Notes: generated by a model not told the origin, from the sequence alone. A stretch of DNA of 64,000 bases from Candidatus Baltobacteraceae bacterium (GCA_035502855.1 DATJTX010000031.1:216143-280142); one strand, 5' to 3'; positions 1 to 7,928 are shown, counted from the stretch's first letter. Numbers and translations are program-made.

Positions 1-2
1 GG

Positions 3-128
3 CTCTCGCCCGGTTTCAAGGCGACCGGCGCCCCCTGGCCGGCCTGGGAGTCGACGCTGGTCGGTTCGATCGTCATGATGCTGATCTCGATCTTCGTGAC
101 CACCCCGCTCACCCGCTCGTCATCCTGA
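3..128 (+). CDS. C-terminal end of an integral membrane protein (partial)
   Basis: An open frame enters from the left edge and stops at 126-128. The visible 41 residues contain a hydrophobic helix (VGSIVMMLISIFVTTPL) followed by a short tail ending in TRSSS. This looks like the last membrane segment of a transporter, possibly of the sodium/solute symporter type, but too little is present to name the family. The stop codon and last residues lie inside a copy of the dispersed palindromic repeat (GTCATCCTGAGG), so the repeat has supplied the end of the protein. Confidence 0.5.
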   Translation, partial: LSPGFKATGAPWPAWESTLVGSIVMMLISIFVTTPLTRSSS

Positions 129-158
129 GGTGCGAGCGCAGCGAGCCTCGAAGGGTCG
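118..158. repeat. REP-like palindromic repeat, full unit 1
   Basis: The unit has the flanks GTCATCCTGAGG and CCTCGAAGG around a variable imperfect palindromic core (TGCGAGCGCAGCGAG). The same flanks recur with different cores at about 19512, 19646, 20050 and 20139 (the last two inverted) and, inside hpnD, at 49129. The GAGG of the left flank can also pair with the CCTC of the right flank. Confidence 0.8.
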
Positions 159-217
159 GCGGCACCACCGGGTTGCGGGCCGTGTTATAGTAAGTAGTCC
201 GCTACGGCGGCAACCGG

Positions 218-572
218 GGGGCTGAACTAGGCTCGACGGGAAGATCCGTGGTCGGCGTTAGCAAGCGGAGTTGCGAGCTCTCCTAAAACGATCGCAACGG
301 CAATATCTGCCAACAACGAATACGCACTGGCTGCCTAATCTAGGCTAGTCACCGGACGCGGAGAGTCGGCCCGAACCGCCCCGCACTCCGGCCATCAATT
401 CGGGCTGGTACGCGAACGTGATTCGATTCGCGTACGAGATCAAGGATCTGCTGCGTACGGTAAGTCCCGCTTCGAGACGTCCGTGCGAGTAAGTCAAAGT
501 CGAAGCTGAGCTTGGAGAACGCGCCGGGCAGGCTTTTCGGACTCGGGGGGCAGTACCCCGACAGCTCCACCA
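218..572 (+). ncRNA. ssrA: transfer-messenger RNA (tmRNA)
   Basis: tmRNA rescues stalled ribosomes together with SmpB. The 5' end (GGGGCTGAACTAGGCTCGAC) matches the conserved start of tmRNA, and the 3' end gives a 7-bp acceptor stem (GGGGCTG with CAGCTCC), discriminator A569 and an encoded CCA at 570-572. The third pair of the acceptor is G-U, the alanine identity element. The tag-coding frame starts at GCA 294-296 and stops at TAA 336-338, giving the 14-residue tag ATAISANNEYALAA with the usual ALAA protease signal. Length is 355 nt, normal for the family. The T loop (GGCAGTA) is not the usual TTCAANT type. A 74-codon frame on the minus strand across this gene is a shadow. Confidence 0.93.
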
Positions 573-584
573 ATTTTATGCTGC

Positions 585-621
585 AACACAGGAATTCGAT
601 TTTTTATGGAATTCTTGTGTT
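585..621 (+). terminator. Hairpin just downstream of tmRNA
   Basis: AACACAGGAATTC (585-597) pairs with GAATTCTTGTGTT (609-621) with one mismatch, leaving a T-rich loop. It starts 13 nt after the tmRNA CCA. It could end ssrA transcription, although no U run follows the stem. It could equally be an arm of an old attachment site, because part of it (AATTCTTGTG) recurs near 2851. Confidence 0.4.
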
Positions 622-681
622 AAGCAATGATGCCTGACTTGGAACGGACACGTTTGCGTTCGCGCTCCGGCACCACGCTAA

Positions 682-951
682 TCGAGCCGCTCGTTCCGAC
701 TTGCCCTCGTACCGACTTGCCCGCGTACCTCTACGACTTCGCTCCGGCTGTCCTATGCAATACTGGATGTCAGCTCCGGGCATGATGAACGGTTTGATCT
801 TGGAAAGCTGCGCGAATTAGACTTGCATTACAACGACTCTAAGATTGCATATACTCCGGATCGAAGCGTCGGCGTTCTCGTGCAAGAAATCCTTCAGAGG
901 GCGCTGCCGGCAACGACGCCAAGGTCCGTAGCCCCTTGGCGCAAGTGCTAA
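682..951 (+). pseudogene. Possible coding remnant without start codon
   Basis: The stretch is open for 89 codons between a stop at 679 and TAA at 949, and reads as a protein-like sequence (for example LDVSSGHDERFDLGKLRELD), but it has no ATG, GTG or TTG in frame. A short near-duplication (CCGACTTGCCC) lies at its start. It may be the decayed end of an accessory gene. I do not recognise a family, and chance is possible. Confidence 0.2.
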
Positions 952-963
952 AGGGAGCACTGA

Positions 964-1437
964 TTGCTCGGCCAATCATGCTTGATGCCCTTCCATAGGC
1001 CTCGCCCTTTTCCCAAACAGCGAAATCCAGCCTCGGAAACTATGCTGCAAGATCTGCGCAATGCGCTGGCCGAGCGGGCAACATATGTCGGCAGCCCGTA
1101 CCATACGGACATTCCGAAACTTGGGCTTCGGCCGAGTCCGCGGCGAAGTGCCATGAGGATCGAGGATGCCGAAGAGTCAGGCCACGAGCCGGATTGCACA
1201 CTGTGCCCTCGCAAATGGGCACATCAGCCTGAAGGCGTTCAAAACCTACTTAGGGATGCGATACGGGGACGCCAGTTCATCGAGAACGGGGAAAATTTTC
1301 CCTACAAGGTTTGGGCTCGCGATCCGGACGATCGCGAACTAGTCTACGAAGCGAAGGCTAGTCCCGTAACTGGTGAGTACCATGGTTATCCCTTGACCCG
1401 CATGCAATCTAGAAAGTTGCCGATCGCAATACCATGA
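964..1437 (+). CDS. Hypothetical accessory protein, partner of the next gene
   Basis: This encodes a protein of up to 157 residues from a TTG start at 964; in-frame ATG codons at 985 and 1042 are alternatives. No family is recognised. It has a CxxC pair (CTLC) near residue 79 and a C-terminal part rich in charged and aromatic residues (FPYKVWARDPDD, GEYHGYPL). Its stop overlaps the ATG of the next gene (ATGA at 1434-1437), so the two are translationally coupled and probably work as a pair. A two-gene unit ending in an IrrE-like protein inside an island would fit a toxin-antitoxin or defence module, but that is inference only. Confidence 0.55.
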   Translation: MLGQSCLMPFHRPRPFPKQRNPASETMLQDLRNALAERATYVGSPYHTDIPKLGLRPSPRRSAMRIEDAEESGHEPDCTLCPRKWAHQPEGVQNLLRDAIRGRQFIENGENFPYKVWARDPDDRELVYEAKASPVTGEYHGYPLTRMQSRKLPIAIP

Positions 1438-2747
1438 GGATACTGCAGTTCATCCATGATGGTTGGCTCAAGACACAAATAGAAGACCCATCAGCGCGAG
1501 CCACGATGGTGTCTCTACGTGTCGTCTTTGACGGAATAGAGATTGCGCGGAACGTGAGTAAGCGCAGCGGAAGCCCGCGCGATTTCGTCAACGTACCCCT
1601 CCAGCCTATAGCACAAGCATTGGCCGAGCACTGGTGGCAATGGCTTTACGAGCCGTATCGCCCACTTGATCCAGATGCATTCAAGGCGCGACACCGATTT
1701 GATTCAGTGACGAACGGTTACGCGTTTCCCGCCGTTTCGGTTTGCTCTGGGGGCGCGTCCTCGCTACTTGTCGCTTGGAGACCAGAGCCTTCGGATTCCT
1801 ATGCGATCGAATTCATCACGCCGGAATCCCCAGTTCAGGTAGCTGAACGCGCTTCCACAGAGGAGCAACTTATGCAGATCGTCGAGGAGGCGCTCGCGCG
1901 TCTTAAGGGCGAGTCTGACGCATATTCAGAGCTAAGAGCAGCGTGGAACCGCGTTTCTGAGTCGTTGCAGGACCCGGATGAACTCGCTTACTGTCGTTTT
2001 GCGGGCCGGCTTGGGCTAGATCCGTACGATCCAGACGTTCCCGATCTAACGGAATTCACTAACGCACTTTCGCCAACATTGCTTGATGATATCTCCGATT
2101 CCGCAAACATTGAGGATTTATCAGAGACTGTCGCATGGGTCGATAAAGAACAGCCTCGGCTAAAGAATGCGCCAACGATCGACATATCGGGTTTTGGCTG
2201 TCCCCCGGACGATAGCCTTGACAAGCCGCCATATGAAACAGGAATGGATGCCGCGAGGCAATTGCGGCAGCGATACGGGGTAGAGCACAAGCGTCCACAC
2301 GATTCGGTCGCAGAATTGTTTGGGGGTGCGCTCTCACCAACGAGAAGCGCTTTGTGGCAAAGCGGACCTGCTAGCATACGCGGCTTGGTTCAACGAAATG
2401 GTGATGACGCTCGAATAGGAGCGATTGCCCGAACGGCGCGTGAAAGACATATGAGCGTATGTACCGCTGGCTACATGGCGTGGATTAGCAACGGCGAGGA
2501 CACGCGAGCAACAACGAGAGGGTATACGCGGGAGCAAATGGCCGCCCGAGCGTTTGCTCGCGAAATGCTTGCGCCACAGGACTATCTGAAGGCCCAAGCG
2601 CCTTCTCGAGGGTTTACCTCTGATGACATCGAGGAGCTGGCCGGACAATTGATGTGTCCTTCTGATATTGTCGCGTGGCAGGCGTCGAACGCCGGCATCC
2701 CGCTATGGAATGTACCTCTCGAACCCGCGTCGTTAGCAATCGTTTAA
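1434..2747 (+). CDS. IrrE/ImmA-like protein lacking the HExxH motif
   Basis: This is a 437-residue protein coupled to the upstream gene by a 4-nt overlap. Its last 100 residues resemble the C-terminal half of ImmA/IrrE metallopeptidases: a segment like the E.AxxFAxxxLxP helix (REQMAARAFAREMLAPQ), then a helix-turn-helix-like stretch (IEELAGQLMCPSDIVAWQASNAGI). The HExxH zinc motif expected some 30 residues earlier is absent. About 300 N-terminal residues match nothing I know. It is soluble, without signal peptide or membrane segment. ImmA/IrrE proteins usually cleave repressors; without zinc ligands this one would act by binding. Moderately sure of the fold, not of the function. Confidence 0.55.
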   Translation: MRILQFIHDGWLKTQIEDPSARATMVSLRVVFDGIEIARNVSKRSGSPRDFVNVPLQPIAQALAEHWWQWLYEPYRPLDPDAFKARHRFDSVTNGYAFPAVSVCSGGASSLLVAWRPEPSDSYAIEFITPESPVQVAERASTEEQLMQIVEEALARLKGESDAYSELRAAWNRVSESLQDPDELAYCRFAGRLGLDPYDPDVPDLTEFTNALSPTLLDDISDSANIEDLSETVAWVDKEQPRLKNAPTIDISGFGCPPDDSLDKPPYETGMDAARQLRQRYGVEHKRPHDSVAELFGGALSPTRSALWQSGPASIRGLVQRNGDDARIGAIARTARERHMSVCTAGYMAWISNGEDTRATTRGYTREQMAARAFAREMLAPQDYLKAQAPSRGFTSDDIEELAGQLMCPSDIVAWQASNAGIPLWNVPLEPASLAIV

Positions 2748-2994
2748 CGGCTTGAACGACGAAAATGTTCGTGTTCCAGGTCAACCACCGTCCATGGGTT
2801 TCTCAAATTAGCGTGAACTCGGCGCGGGAGAGAATTCCTGGTTTACGGCCAATTCTTGTGATCCCGCCCCCAATTTTACAATTTTATACTAGATAGACGA
2901 ATTAGGGACTTTTGGACTAATTCGTCCGTTGTGCTTTTCGGGCAGTCAATTCGTCAGCTGCGCCGGCAAAGGAGGTGTTGTTTGGCGGAGGAAC
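2748..2994. other. Intergenic, right limit of the island
   Basis: This stretch is AT-rich relative to its surroundings. It contains GAATTCCTGG and CCAATTCTTGTG (2832-2860) and CCAATTTTA (2870), echoing sequences beside the tmRNA end. An inverted repeat (ACGAATTAG near 2898, CTAATTCGT near 2919) brackets GGGACTTTTGGA and could be a terminator or operator. No gene is seen. Confidence 0.4.
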
Positions 2995-3525
2995 ATGGGC
3001 CGAGTGATGCCCGCGTCGATTGTTGCGCTCATTCTCGCTGCTGCGACAGCTGTGTCGCCATCGACGACCGGCAGGCCCGCGAATCCGCCATACATGAAGC
3101 CGCCAGTGGGATGGCGCAGCTTGGGCCCTCCTCCACCGGATGCTCCCGTTGACTACGGCTGGGTGTCGCCGCATTTTCATGACGGAACTCCCCACGCAGG
3201 CGATAGTATGGAGGCGTGGGTGCGGCCAATCCCGCTGAACTCAACGCTAGCCGACCAAGTACACGAGTTGATTACGGAGGAAACGCAGGACGGACGCGTC
3301 CTCGCGAGTTCGCATAGTCACGCCACCTGCAGCGGGACGCAGCCGGGATGGACCGTTGACCTTCGCATTGGATTGTCCCCGGTCGTCACGGTTTCGCAAG
3401 TCTTCCAGCTTGCGGTCTGGGAAGGACATGTGTACATCATCAACTTCAACCATCGTGCCGACCTGCCCGTTGACAACGTCGTGCAGACATCGCTCGACTC
3501 CCTATGCCCGAAGCTCGGAGTCTGA
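2995..3525 (+). CDS. Small secreted protein of unknown function
   Basis: The start is ATG 2995 with a clear ribosome site (GGAGG at 2987-2991); a longer frame from 2929 has none as good. The 176-residue product begins with a signal peptide (MGRVMPASIVALILAAATAV) followed by a Pro-rich segment and a compact domain with two cysteines that may pair (ATCSGTQPG and SLCPKLG). No catalytic motif is evident. It stands alone, with the next gene convergent. It is probably periplasmic or extracellular. Family unknown. Confidence 0.6.
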   Translation: MGRVMPASIVALILAAATAVSPSTTGRPANPPYMKPPVGWRSLGPPPPDAPVDYGWVSPHFHDGTPHAGDSMEAWVRPIPLNSTLADQVHELITEETQDGRVLASSHSHATCSGTQPGWTVDLRIGLSPVVTVSQVFQLAVWEGHVYIINFNHRADLPVDNVVQTSLDSLCPKLGV

Positions 3526-3624
3526 ACAAGCCGAGCAGCCAATAGCGCTCATGGCGGTAGTATCTATGCTGGCACGCCGGCGTCCACGATCTTGCGCGGC
3601 ACTTCATCGAGCTTTTGAGCCCGC

Positions 3625-4926
3625 CTACACGACCGTGATCTGCGGCCGGAAGTCCGCCGCGAATAGGCTCTTCGGAATCATCGCGTGGACACCGCGGACG
3701 ATGTCGACCACTTGCGTGACGCGGAAGTTTCCGGCGATGCTGAGCAGCGCATAGGCGTCCAACTCGGTCATGTTCGCGCGCGTCGAGAGGAACGTGATCG
3801 CGTTGCGTGCGGCCGCGGTCATCGCCAGGTTCAGATCCTTGTCCAAACCCAGCACGATCCAGTGCGTTTCCGTTTCGGCGATCGGCCAGGCGAAGTTCTT
3901 GTTCTTGTGCAGCACGACCTGAATGCGCATCTCCTTCATGCGCGTCTCGAGCGCCGATAAGTTGATTTCGCCGTCTCCTTGAACCGCGTGCGAATCGCCG
4001 GTAAAGAGCAGCGCGCCCGGCTTCCACACCGGGATGTACATGATCGAGCCTTCGGACATCTCACTCAAATCGACGTTTCCGGCGTGCGGCCCGGGTGGAA
4101 CCGAGCTCGTGACGCCGGGTCGCAACGGCGGGTAAAAGCCATCCGGCGGCGCGACGCCGAGCGTCCCTTGGAACGGCTTGAGCGGCACGTGCACTCGCGG
4201 CAGAAACTCCGCCTGCATCGCGCTCAAATCGAGATCGACGTACTTGATCTGGCCGTGCGGGAAGTCGGTCGGGAGCAGTCCCGTCTCGAGCGCGCCGGGA
4301 TTGTTGAAGACCGCGGCCCACGGGTACGGTTCGAGGCGCTGATACCGAATCTCGAGCACGTCGCCGGGTTGCGCGTCATTCACCCAGATCGGCCCGATGA
4401 TCGAGTGCGGGCCATGTCCGGGATGGCTGACGCGAATCTCCACGAGCTTTTCGATCGGCACGCCCGGCTGCATTGCGTTGAGGAAATGCGACCACGTGTC
4501 GCGGCAGCTGATCACGTCGTCGGAGTCGATCGCGAAGATTGGCGGCAGCGTCGTATCGTACACGCCGAGCTGGGTCGTCTCCGACGTGCACTCGACCACG
4601 TGGACGCGGCCCTCGTTTTGCGGCATGCGTCGCGAACCGTCGCCGCCCGTGCTCGACGCATCGGCCCGTTTCGCAAACCACGGTCCGATCGCCGCCAGAA
4701 TTCGCATGAACGCGCTCGATTTCCAAAGCTCGCGTTGCGAGCGCCGGCGCGCGGTCAGGCGGTCATCGAGCGCACCTTGATCGATCTCGTCCATGTGCGT
4801 GAGACGATCCGCCGCACGTGCCGTGTACGATTGCTCGGCAAGGTCTTGGCGCAACACGCCCAGGCCTTGCTCGTCACCGCAACCGAAAAAGCCGCCGCAC
4901 CGGTGCTGAACATGCTCGCCGCTCAT
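3625..4926 (-). CDS. Acetamidase/formamidase family protein with N-terminal extension
   Basis: The 433-residue protein has an FmdA/AmdA-type domain from about residue 105 to the end. Family-like stretches are visible (DVISCRDTWSHF, SHPGHGPHSIIGPIWV, GDVLEIRY, GALLFTGDSHAVQGDGE). Members hydrolyse short aliphatic amides to ammonia and acid. The first 100 residues are extra and contain CGDEQGLGVLRQDL and a segment that looks like a buried twin-arginine leader (RRRSQRELWKSSAFMRILAA). Some bacterial members are exported, so translation may really begin later or this is a separate module. It is followed at 10 nt spacing by the secreted protein gene upstream on the same strand. Confidence 0.8.
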   Translation of the reverse strand: MSGEHVQHRCGGFFGCGDEQGLGVLRQDLAEQSYTARAADRLTHMDEIDQGALDDRLTARRRSQRELWKSSAFMRILAAIGPWFAKRADASSTGGDGSRRMPQNEGRVHVVECTSETTQLGVYDTTLPPIFAIDSDDVISCRDTWSHFLNAMQPGVPIEKLVEIRVSHPGHGPHSIIGPIWVNDAQPGDVLEIRYQRLEPYPWAAVFNNPGALETGLLPTDFPHGQIKYVDLDLSAMQAEFLPRVHVPLKPFQGTLGVAPPDGFYPPLRPGVTSSVPPGPHAGNVDLSEMSEGSIMYIPVWKPGALLFTGDSHAVQGDGEINLSALETRMKEMRIQVVLHKNKNFAWPIAETETHWIVLGLDKDLNLAMTAAARNAITFLSTRANMTELDAYALLSIAGNFRVTQVVDIVRGVHAMIPKSLFAADFRPQITVV

Positions 4927-4935
4927 TCGGAATCC

Positions 4936-5646
4936 TCACATTCGGTCGATAGTGATCGTGCTCTCCGTCGTTTGCGCGCCTTTAGCCGCCGGCGTGATCG
5001 TTTCGCGGTAGGTTTCGTGTTGGAGAATTCCCGACGGATCGAAGAGTGCCTCGACCGCGATCTCGACCGACGCGCGTTTTCCGCTCGAGTCGCGTCCGCG
5101 ATCCGATTGATGCGATCGCCAGCCGCCGCTGCCCATGCCACCCATCCCGCCGCGGCCTCGCCGGTAACCGCCTGAGTTTTCGGACGAGTGCTGATTCGAA
5201 TTGCCGTCGGCGATCAAGGTCGCCGAGCCCGCGTTGGTGACGACGTTGATATCGACCGGAACGTCGATCGGCGGCGACGACTTCTGCGGCGCGGGCGAGG
5301 CGGTGGTCGCCGGTGCCGGTACGCTCAGGCTCATTTGTCCGTGATCGCTGCCGTCGAGTGAGGCGGCGAGCCGGCCGGCGAAATTCAGTTGCCCCAAAAG
5401 CGTTGCAACCAATGCCGCGGTCGGGTCGTTGGGCGCGGTTGCGAGCGAGAGCGTGCCGTCGTCGCCGCGCGTCACCATCACCGCTGTGGCGGTTCCGTTG
5501 CTCAAAAGCCGCGCATAGAGTCGCGTCGGCGCGGCCCAGTTGAGCAGCAGCGTTGAGGCGGAGGGGGTAGCCTGTGCGCTGACCGTCGTCGTGACCCGAT
5601 AGGTGATGCTTTGGCCGACGTGCGCCGGCCCTGCGAAAAATAGCAT
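4936..5646 (-). CDS. Hypothetical protein with Gly/Arg-rich linker
   Basis: The start is placed at ATG 5646 (MLFFAGPAHVGQSITYRV), giving 236 residues; a longer frame to 5757 begins with a low-quality His/Arg-rich sequence. The N-terminal half looks like a beta-rich domain (SITYRVTTTVSAQAT, TRLYARLLSNGTATAVMV), then comes a Pro/Ala linker, a Gly-rich tract (RRGRGGMGGMGSGGW) and a C-terminal strand region (VEIAVEALFDPSG). It lies directly upstream of the amidase gene on the same strand and is probably cotranscribed. No known family is recognised. Confidence 0.55.
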   Translation of the reverse strand: MLFFAGPAHVGQSITYRVTTTVSAQATPSASTLLLNWAAPTRLYARLLSNGTATAVMVTRGDDGTLSLATAPNDPTAALVATLLGQLNFAGRLAASLDGSDHGQMSLSVPAPATTASPAPQKSSPPIDVPVDINVVTNAGSATLIADGNSNQHSSENSGGYRRGRGGMGGMGSGGWRSHQSDRGRDSSGKRASVEIAVEALFDPSGILQHETYRETITPAAKGAQTTESTITIDRM

Positions 5647-5719
5647 GATGATCCTGAGCCTAATCCGCGATTCTGAGAGATTGATATGATGGTGGGATCG
5701 CTTTCGAGGAGGGTTCCCG

Positions 5720-5990
5720 GTGCTGCCGCTCATTATCGCGCTCGGTGATTCGCCCACGTACGGCTACGGCTTACCGTCTCCGACGACGCCACTGGCAACG
5801 CATGACCGGACCGGAATCACCGCAGTTTGCGAAGGACGTCGATGCGTGGAACGTCACGCTGACGAGGACGGGCTTGCACGTCGTCGATATCAGCGACGAC
5901 CGACGGATGTACGAGCGGAGATACATCTTGTCCGACATCTTACATCCAAACGTCGAGGGGAACGCGGCGATCGCGAGTGACTTTCGCTGA
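5720..5990 (+). pseudogene. Relic of an SGNH/GDSL hydrolase
   Basis: The frame beginning at 5720 carries block I of SGNH hydrolases (IIALGDSPTYGYGL, catalytic Ser in GDS). The C-terminal block with catalytic Asp and His (DILHPNVEGNA, near 5935-5970) lies in another frame, entered at about 5745. The distance between blocks is far shorter than the roughly 150 residues of an intact enzyme, so most of the domain is deleted and the rest is frameshifted. An Asn-Gly-Asn-type middle block is not found. This is a dead gene. Confidence 0.7.
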
Positions 5991-6056
5991 CGCTGTGGTC
6001 AAACGCTGTTCGCTCAGCGGGGGAGTCCCTCGTCCAAACGAGAACGGCACACAAAT

Positions 6057-6972
6057 ATGAGACGCTGGGTTGTTCCATTCGCCTTGATGGCGGTTATCGT
6101 ACCGTTTATGGGACCGCAAGCCGACGCGCAGGCCGAGAGCTACCGATTGACGGTATCGCAGCAGGTCGCCAAAGGTGTAGACGCGGGATACATCAGCTCG
6201 CAGCCGTCGGGCATCGAAGGACTCTGCGCCGTTAGTACGTGCGCGCATGATTTTGCGGCGGGCACGGAAGTGACGATCACGATGAGCGTCGATTGGACGT
6301 ACACGTGGGGCGGCGCGTGCGCGGGCGCAACCGGAAAGTCCTGCCGCGTTCGCATGGACGGCAACAAATCCGTTTCGATCGAACGGCGATCGTTCAAAGT
6401 CACCTACTTCCCCAACTCGAAATACGCGGGTATTCTGGTCGCGAACCCGGGCAATCGCGTGCTCTCCGCCTACGGGCAGTCGTATAGTTTCCCGCAGGGC
6501 GAGACGGTGACGATTGCGCAATGGCAGAACCGCGGCGGCGGCGGCCCCGACGTTTCGAAATTGGTGAAATGGGAGAGCTCCTGCGCCGGCCAGTCGGTGG
6601 GTTCGTGCCGGCTCGTCATGGATGGCGACAAAACCGTGAGCGCCGAATGGGCCGACGCGCAAGCGACCAAAGGCGAGATGGAACTCAAGGTGCTCAGCGT
6701 CGGCAAACAAGCGGGAATGGCGAATGAAAAACCCGGGCGTGTACCGCGTTTCGCCGCCGGGAAAAATCATCAGCGACTGCCGGCCCTTTACCGGTGGATG
6801 CAAAGAGCGCTTTGCCGCCGGCACGACGGTGACCGTCGAGCAGCTCAACAGTTCGAACATGCAGTTCGACCATTGGGGGGCGGGGTGCGATTCGCAGACG
6901 CGCACCACGTGCACGGTCAAGATGGACCGCAACCGGACGGTGGAAGGCTATTTTCTCTACACGGGACCCTGA
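6057..6972 (+). pseudogene. Secreted InlB-type beta-repeat protein, frameshifted
   Basis: A signal peptide (MRRWVVPFALMAVIVPFMG, cut near ADAQA) is followed by three similar repeats of about 85 residues, each ending in a core of the type CxVxMDGxKxVxxEW (SCRVRMDGNKSVSIER, SCRLVMDGDKTVSAEW, TCTVKMDRNRTVEGYF) with paired cysteines, as in divergent InlB B-repeat (Flg_new) domains. The first two repeats are in the frame of ATG 6057. The third continues in another frame from about 6715 to TGA at 6970-6972, so one base is gained or lost near 6715-6724. This is a real frameshift or a sequencing error. The product would be an extracellular adhesive or structural protein. Its end overlaps the convergent regulator gene by 16 nt. 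Confidence 0.75.
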
Positions 6973-7886
6973 AGCGCCCGCTCCCAATACTGCCCGACGA
7001 GATCTTTGCCGAAGCTGCGATGGCGCTCTTCCTTGACGAGGCGGAAGCCCGCCTCTTCGTAGAGATGGCGCGCGGCGTGCAGCACGTCGTTCGTCCACAA
7101 GATCATCTTCTTGTAGCCCGCTCGGCGGGCGAACTCGACGCATTCCTGCACGAGCCGCCGGCCGATCCCGTGACCGCGTGCGTGTGCCTCGACGTGCAGC
7201 AGACGCAGTTGCGCGATCGTCGCGCTCTTCTTGACGAGAAAGATGCAGCCGACGTTGATGCCGCCGCGCTCGGCGATCCAACAGCGCTCGCGTTTCGCAT
7301 CGAAGTTCTCCACGAAGCCGGCGAGAATGCGCGCGAAGAGCGCCTCCGCTTCCTCGTTCCAGCCGTACTCGCGCGCATAGAGCACGCCTTGACGCTCCGT
7401 GACCCATCCGATATCGCCCGGCCGTAAGGTCGTGCGGAGCACGTACGATTCGTCACCCGTGCTTTGGCCGCCCAAGATGGTCTCGATCGTGCGCATGGCC
7501 TCGCCGAGACGAGCTTGCTGATCGTCGGTGATGTCGTCGAGTGCGGCCGCGACCTTTTCGTGCTGCCGGCGATCGAGCGACGCGAAGGCTTCGCGTCCTT
7601 TCGCGGTCAGAAAGAGGTGGCTCTGACGTGCGTCGCTCGCCGACCGCTTGCGACGAGCCAAGCCGCGATGCACGAAATCGCGCAATATGCGGCTCAGATA
7701 ACCGTTGTCGAGCCGCAGCATCTTACCGAGCTCGGTCGCGGTGAGGTTATCGCTTTGGGCGAGCTCGTAGAGTACGCTTGCTTCCGCCAGCGAGAACGGG
7801 CTTTCGAGAAAGTCTTTCTGCAGCGCCCCGACGTATCGCGTGTAAAACCGATTGAACCGGCGGACGCGCTCGACCGGCAGAGGCAT
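6957..7886 (-). CDS. MarR-type regulator fused to a GNAT acetyltransferase
   Basis: The N-terminal winged-helix MarR domain (about residues 1-140; SVLYELAQSDNLTATELGKML, then RRKRSASDARQSHLFLTAKG) is joined to a GNAT N-acetyltransferase domain (about 150-305) with the acetyl-CoA loop ARGHGIGRRL. Such fusions couple ligand-sensing repression to acetylation of a small molecule or protein. I place the start at ATG 7886 (MPLPVERVRRF) because a strong promoter ends 10 nt before it; ATG 7898 would lie inside that promoter. A perfect inverted repeat in the promoter suggests self-repression. Cytoplasmic. It overlaps the convergent InlB-repeat gene at the 3' end. Confidence 0.88.
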   Translation of the reverse strand: MPLPVERVRRFNRFYTRYVGALQKDFLESPFSLAEASVLYELAQSDNLTATELGKMLRLDNGYLSRILRDFVHRGLARRKRSASDARQSHLFLTAKGREAFASLDRRQHEKVAAALDDITDDQQARLGEAMRTIETILGGQSTGDESYVLRTTLRPGDIGWVTERQGVLYAREYGWNEEAEALFARILAGFVENFDAKRERCWIAERGGINVGCIFLVKKSATIAQLRLLHVEAHARGHGIGRRLVQECVEFARRAGYKKMILWTNDVLHAARHLYEEAGFRLVKEERHRSFGKDLVGQYWERALQGPV

Positions 7887-7888
7887 GA

Positions 7889-7928
7889 TAGTTGACATTA
7901 TCAACCATATAGTTGCCGATGTCAACTA
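7889..7928 (-). promoter_or_regulatory. Promoter and operator of the MarR-GNAT gene
   Basis: On the minus strand TTGACA (7925-7920), a 17-nt spacer and GATAAT (7902-7897) form a near-consensus sigma-70 promoter. Transcription should begin about 4 nt before ATG 7886, so the message is almost leaderless. The perfect inverted repeat TAGTTGACAT / ATGTCAACTA (7889-7898 and 7919-7928) covers both promoter boxes, a typical MarR operator layout. Confidence 0.8.

Larger units (their letters stand above)
573..2890. mobile_element. Candidate remnant integrative island at the tmRNA 3' end
   Basis: tmRNA 3' ends are common integrase targets. The insert follows the CCA directly, has visibly lower GC than the rest of the window, and carries unknown accessory genes. 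CCAATTTTA at the tmRNA end (570-578) recurs at 2870-2878, and AATTCTTGTG from 611 recurs near 2851, so degenerate direct repeats lie at both limits. No intact integrase is visible. The boundaries are inferred. Confidence 0.35.

Noticed and set aside
349..573. 74-codon frame on the minus strand
   Set aside because: It is the reverse complement of the tmRNA gene, whose structure explains the sequence.
3979..5175. 398-codon plus-strand frame
   Set aside because: Antisense to the formamidase family gene, Arg-rich shadow.
6973..7427. Extension of the InlB-repeat frame to 7427
   Set aside because: After the frameshift it only runs antisense through the MarR-GNAT gene; the true third repeat is in another frame and stops at 6972.
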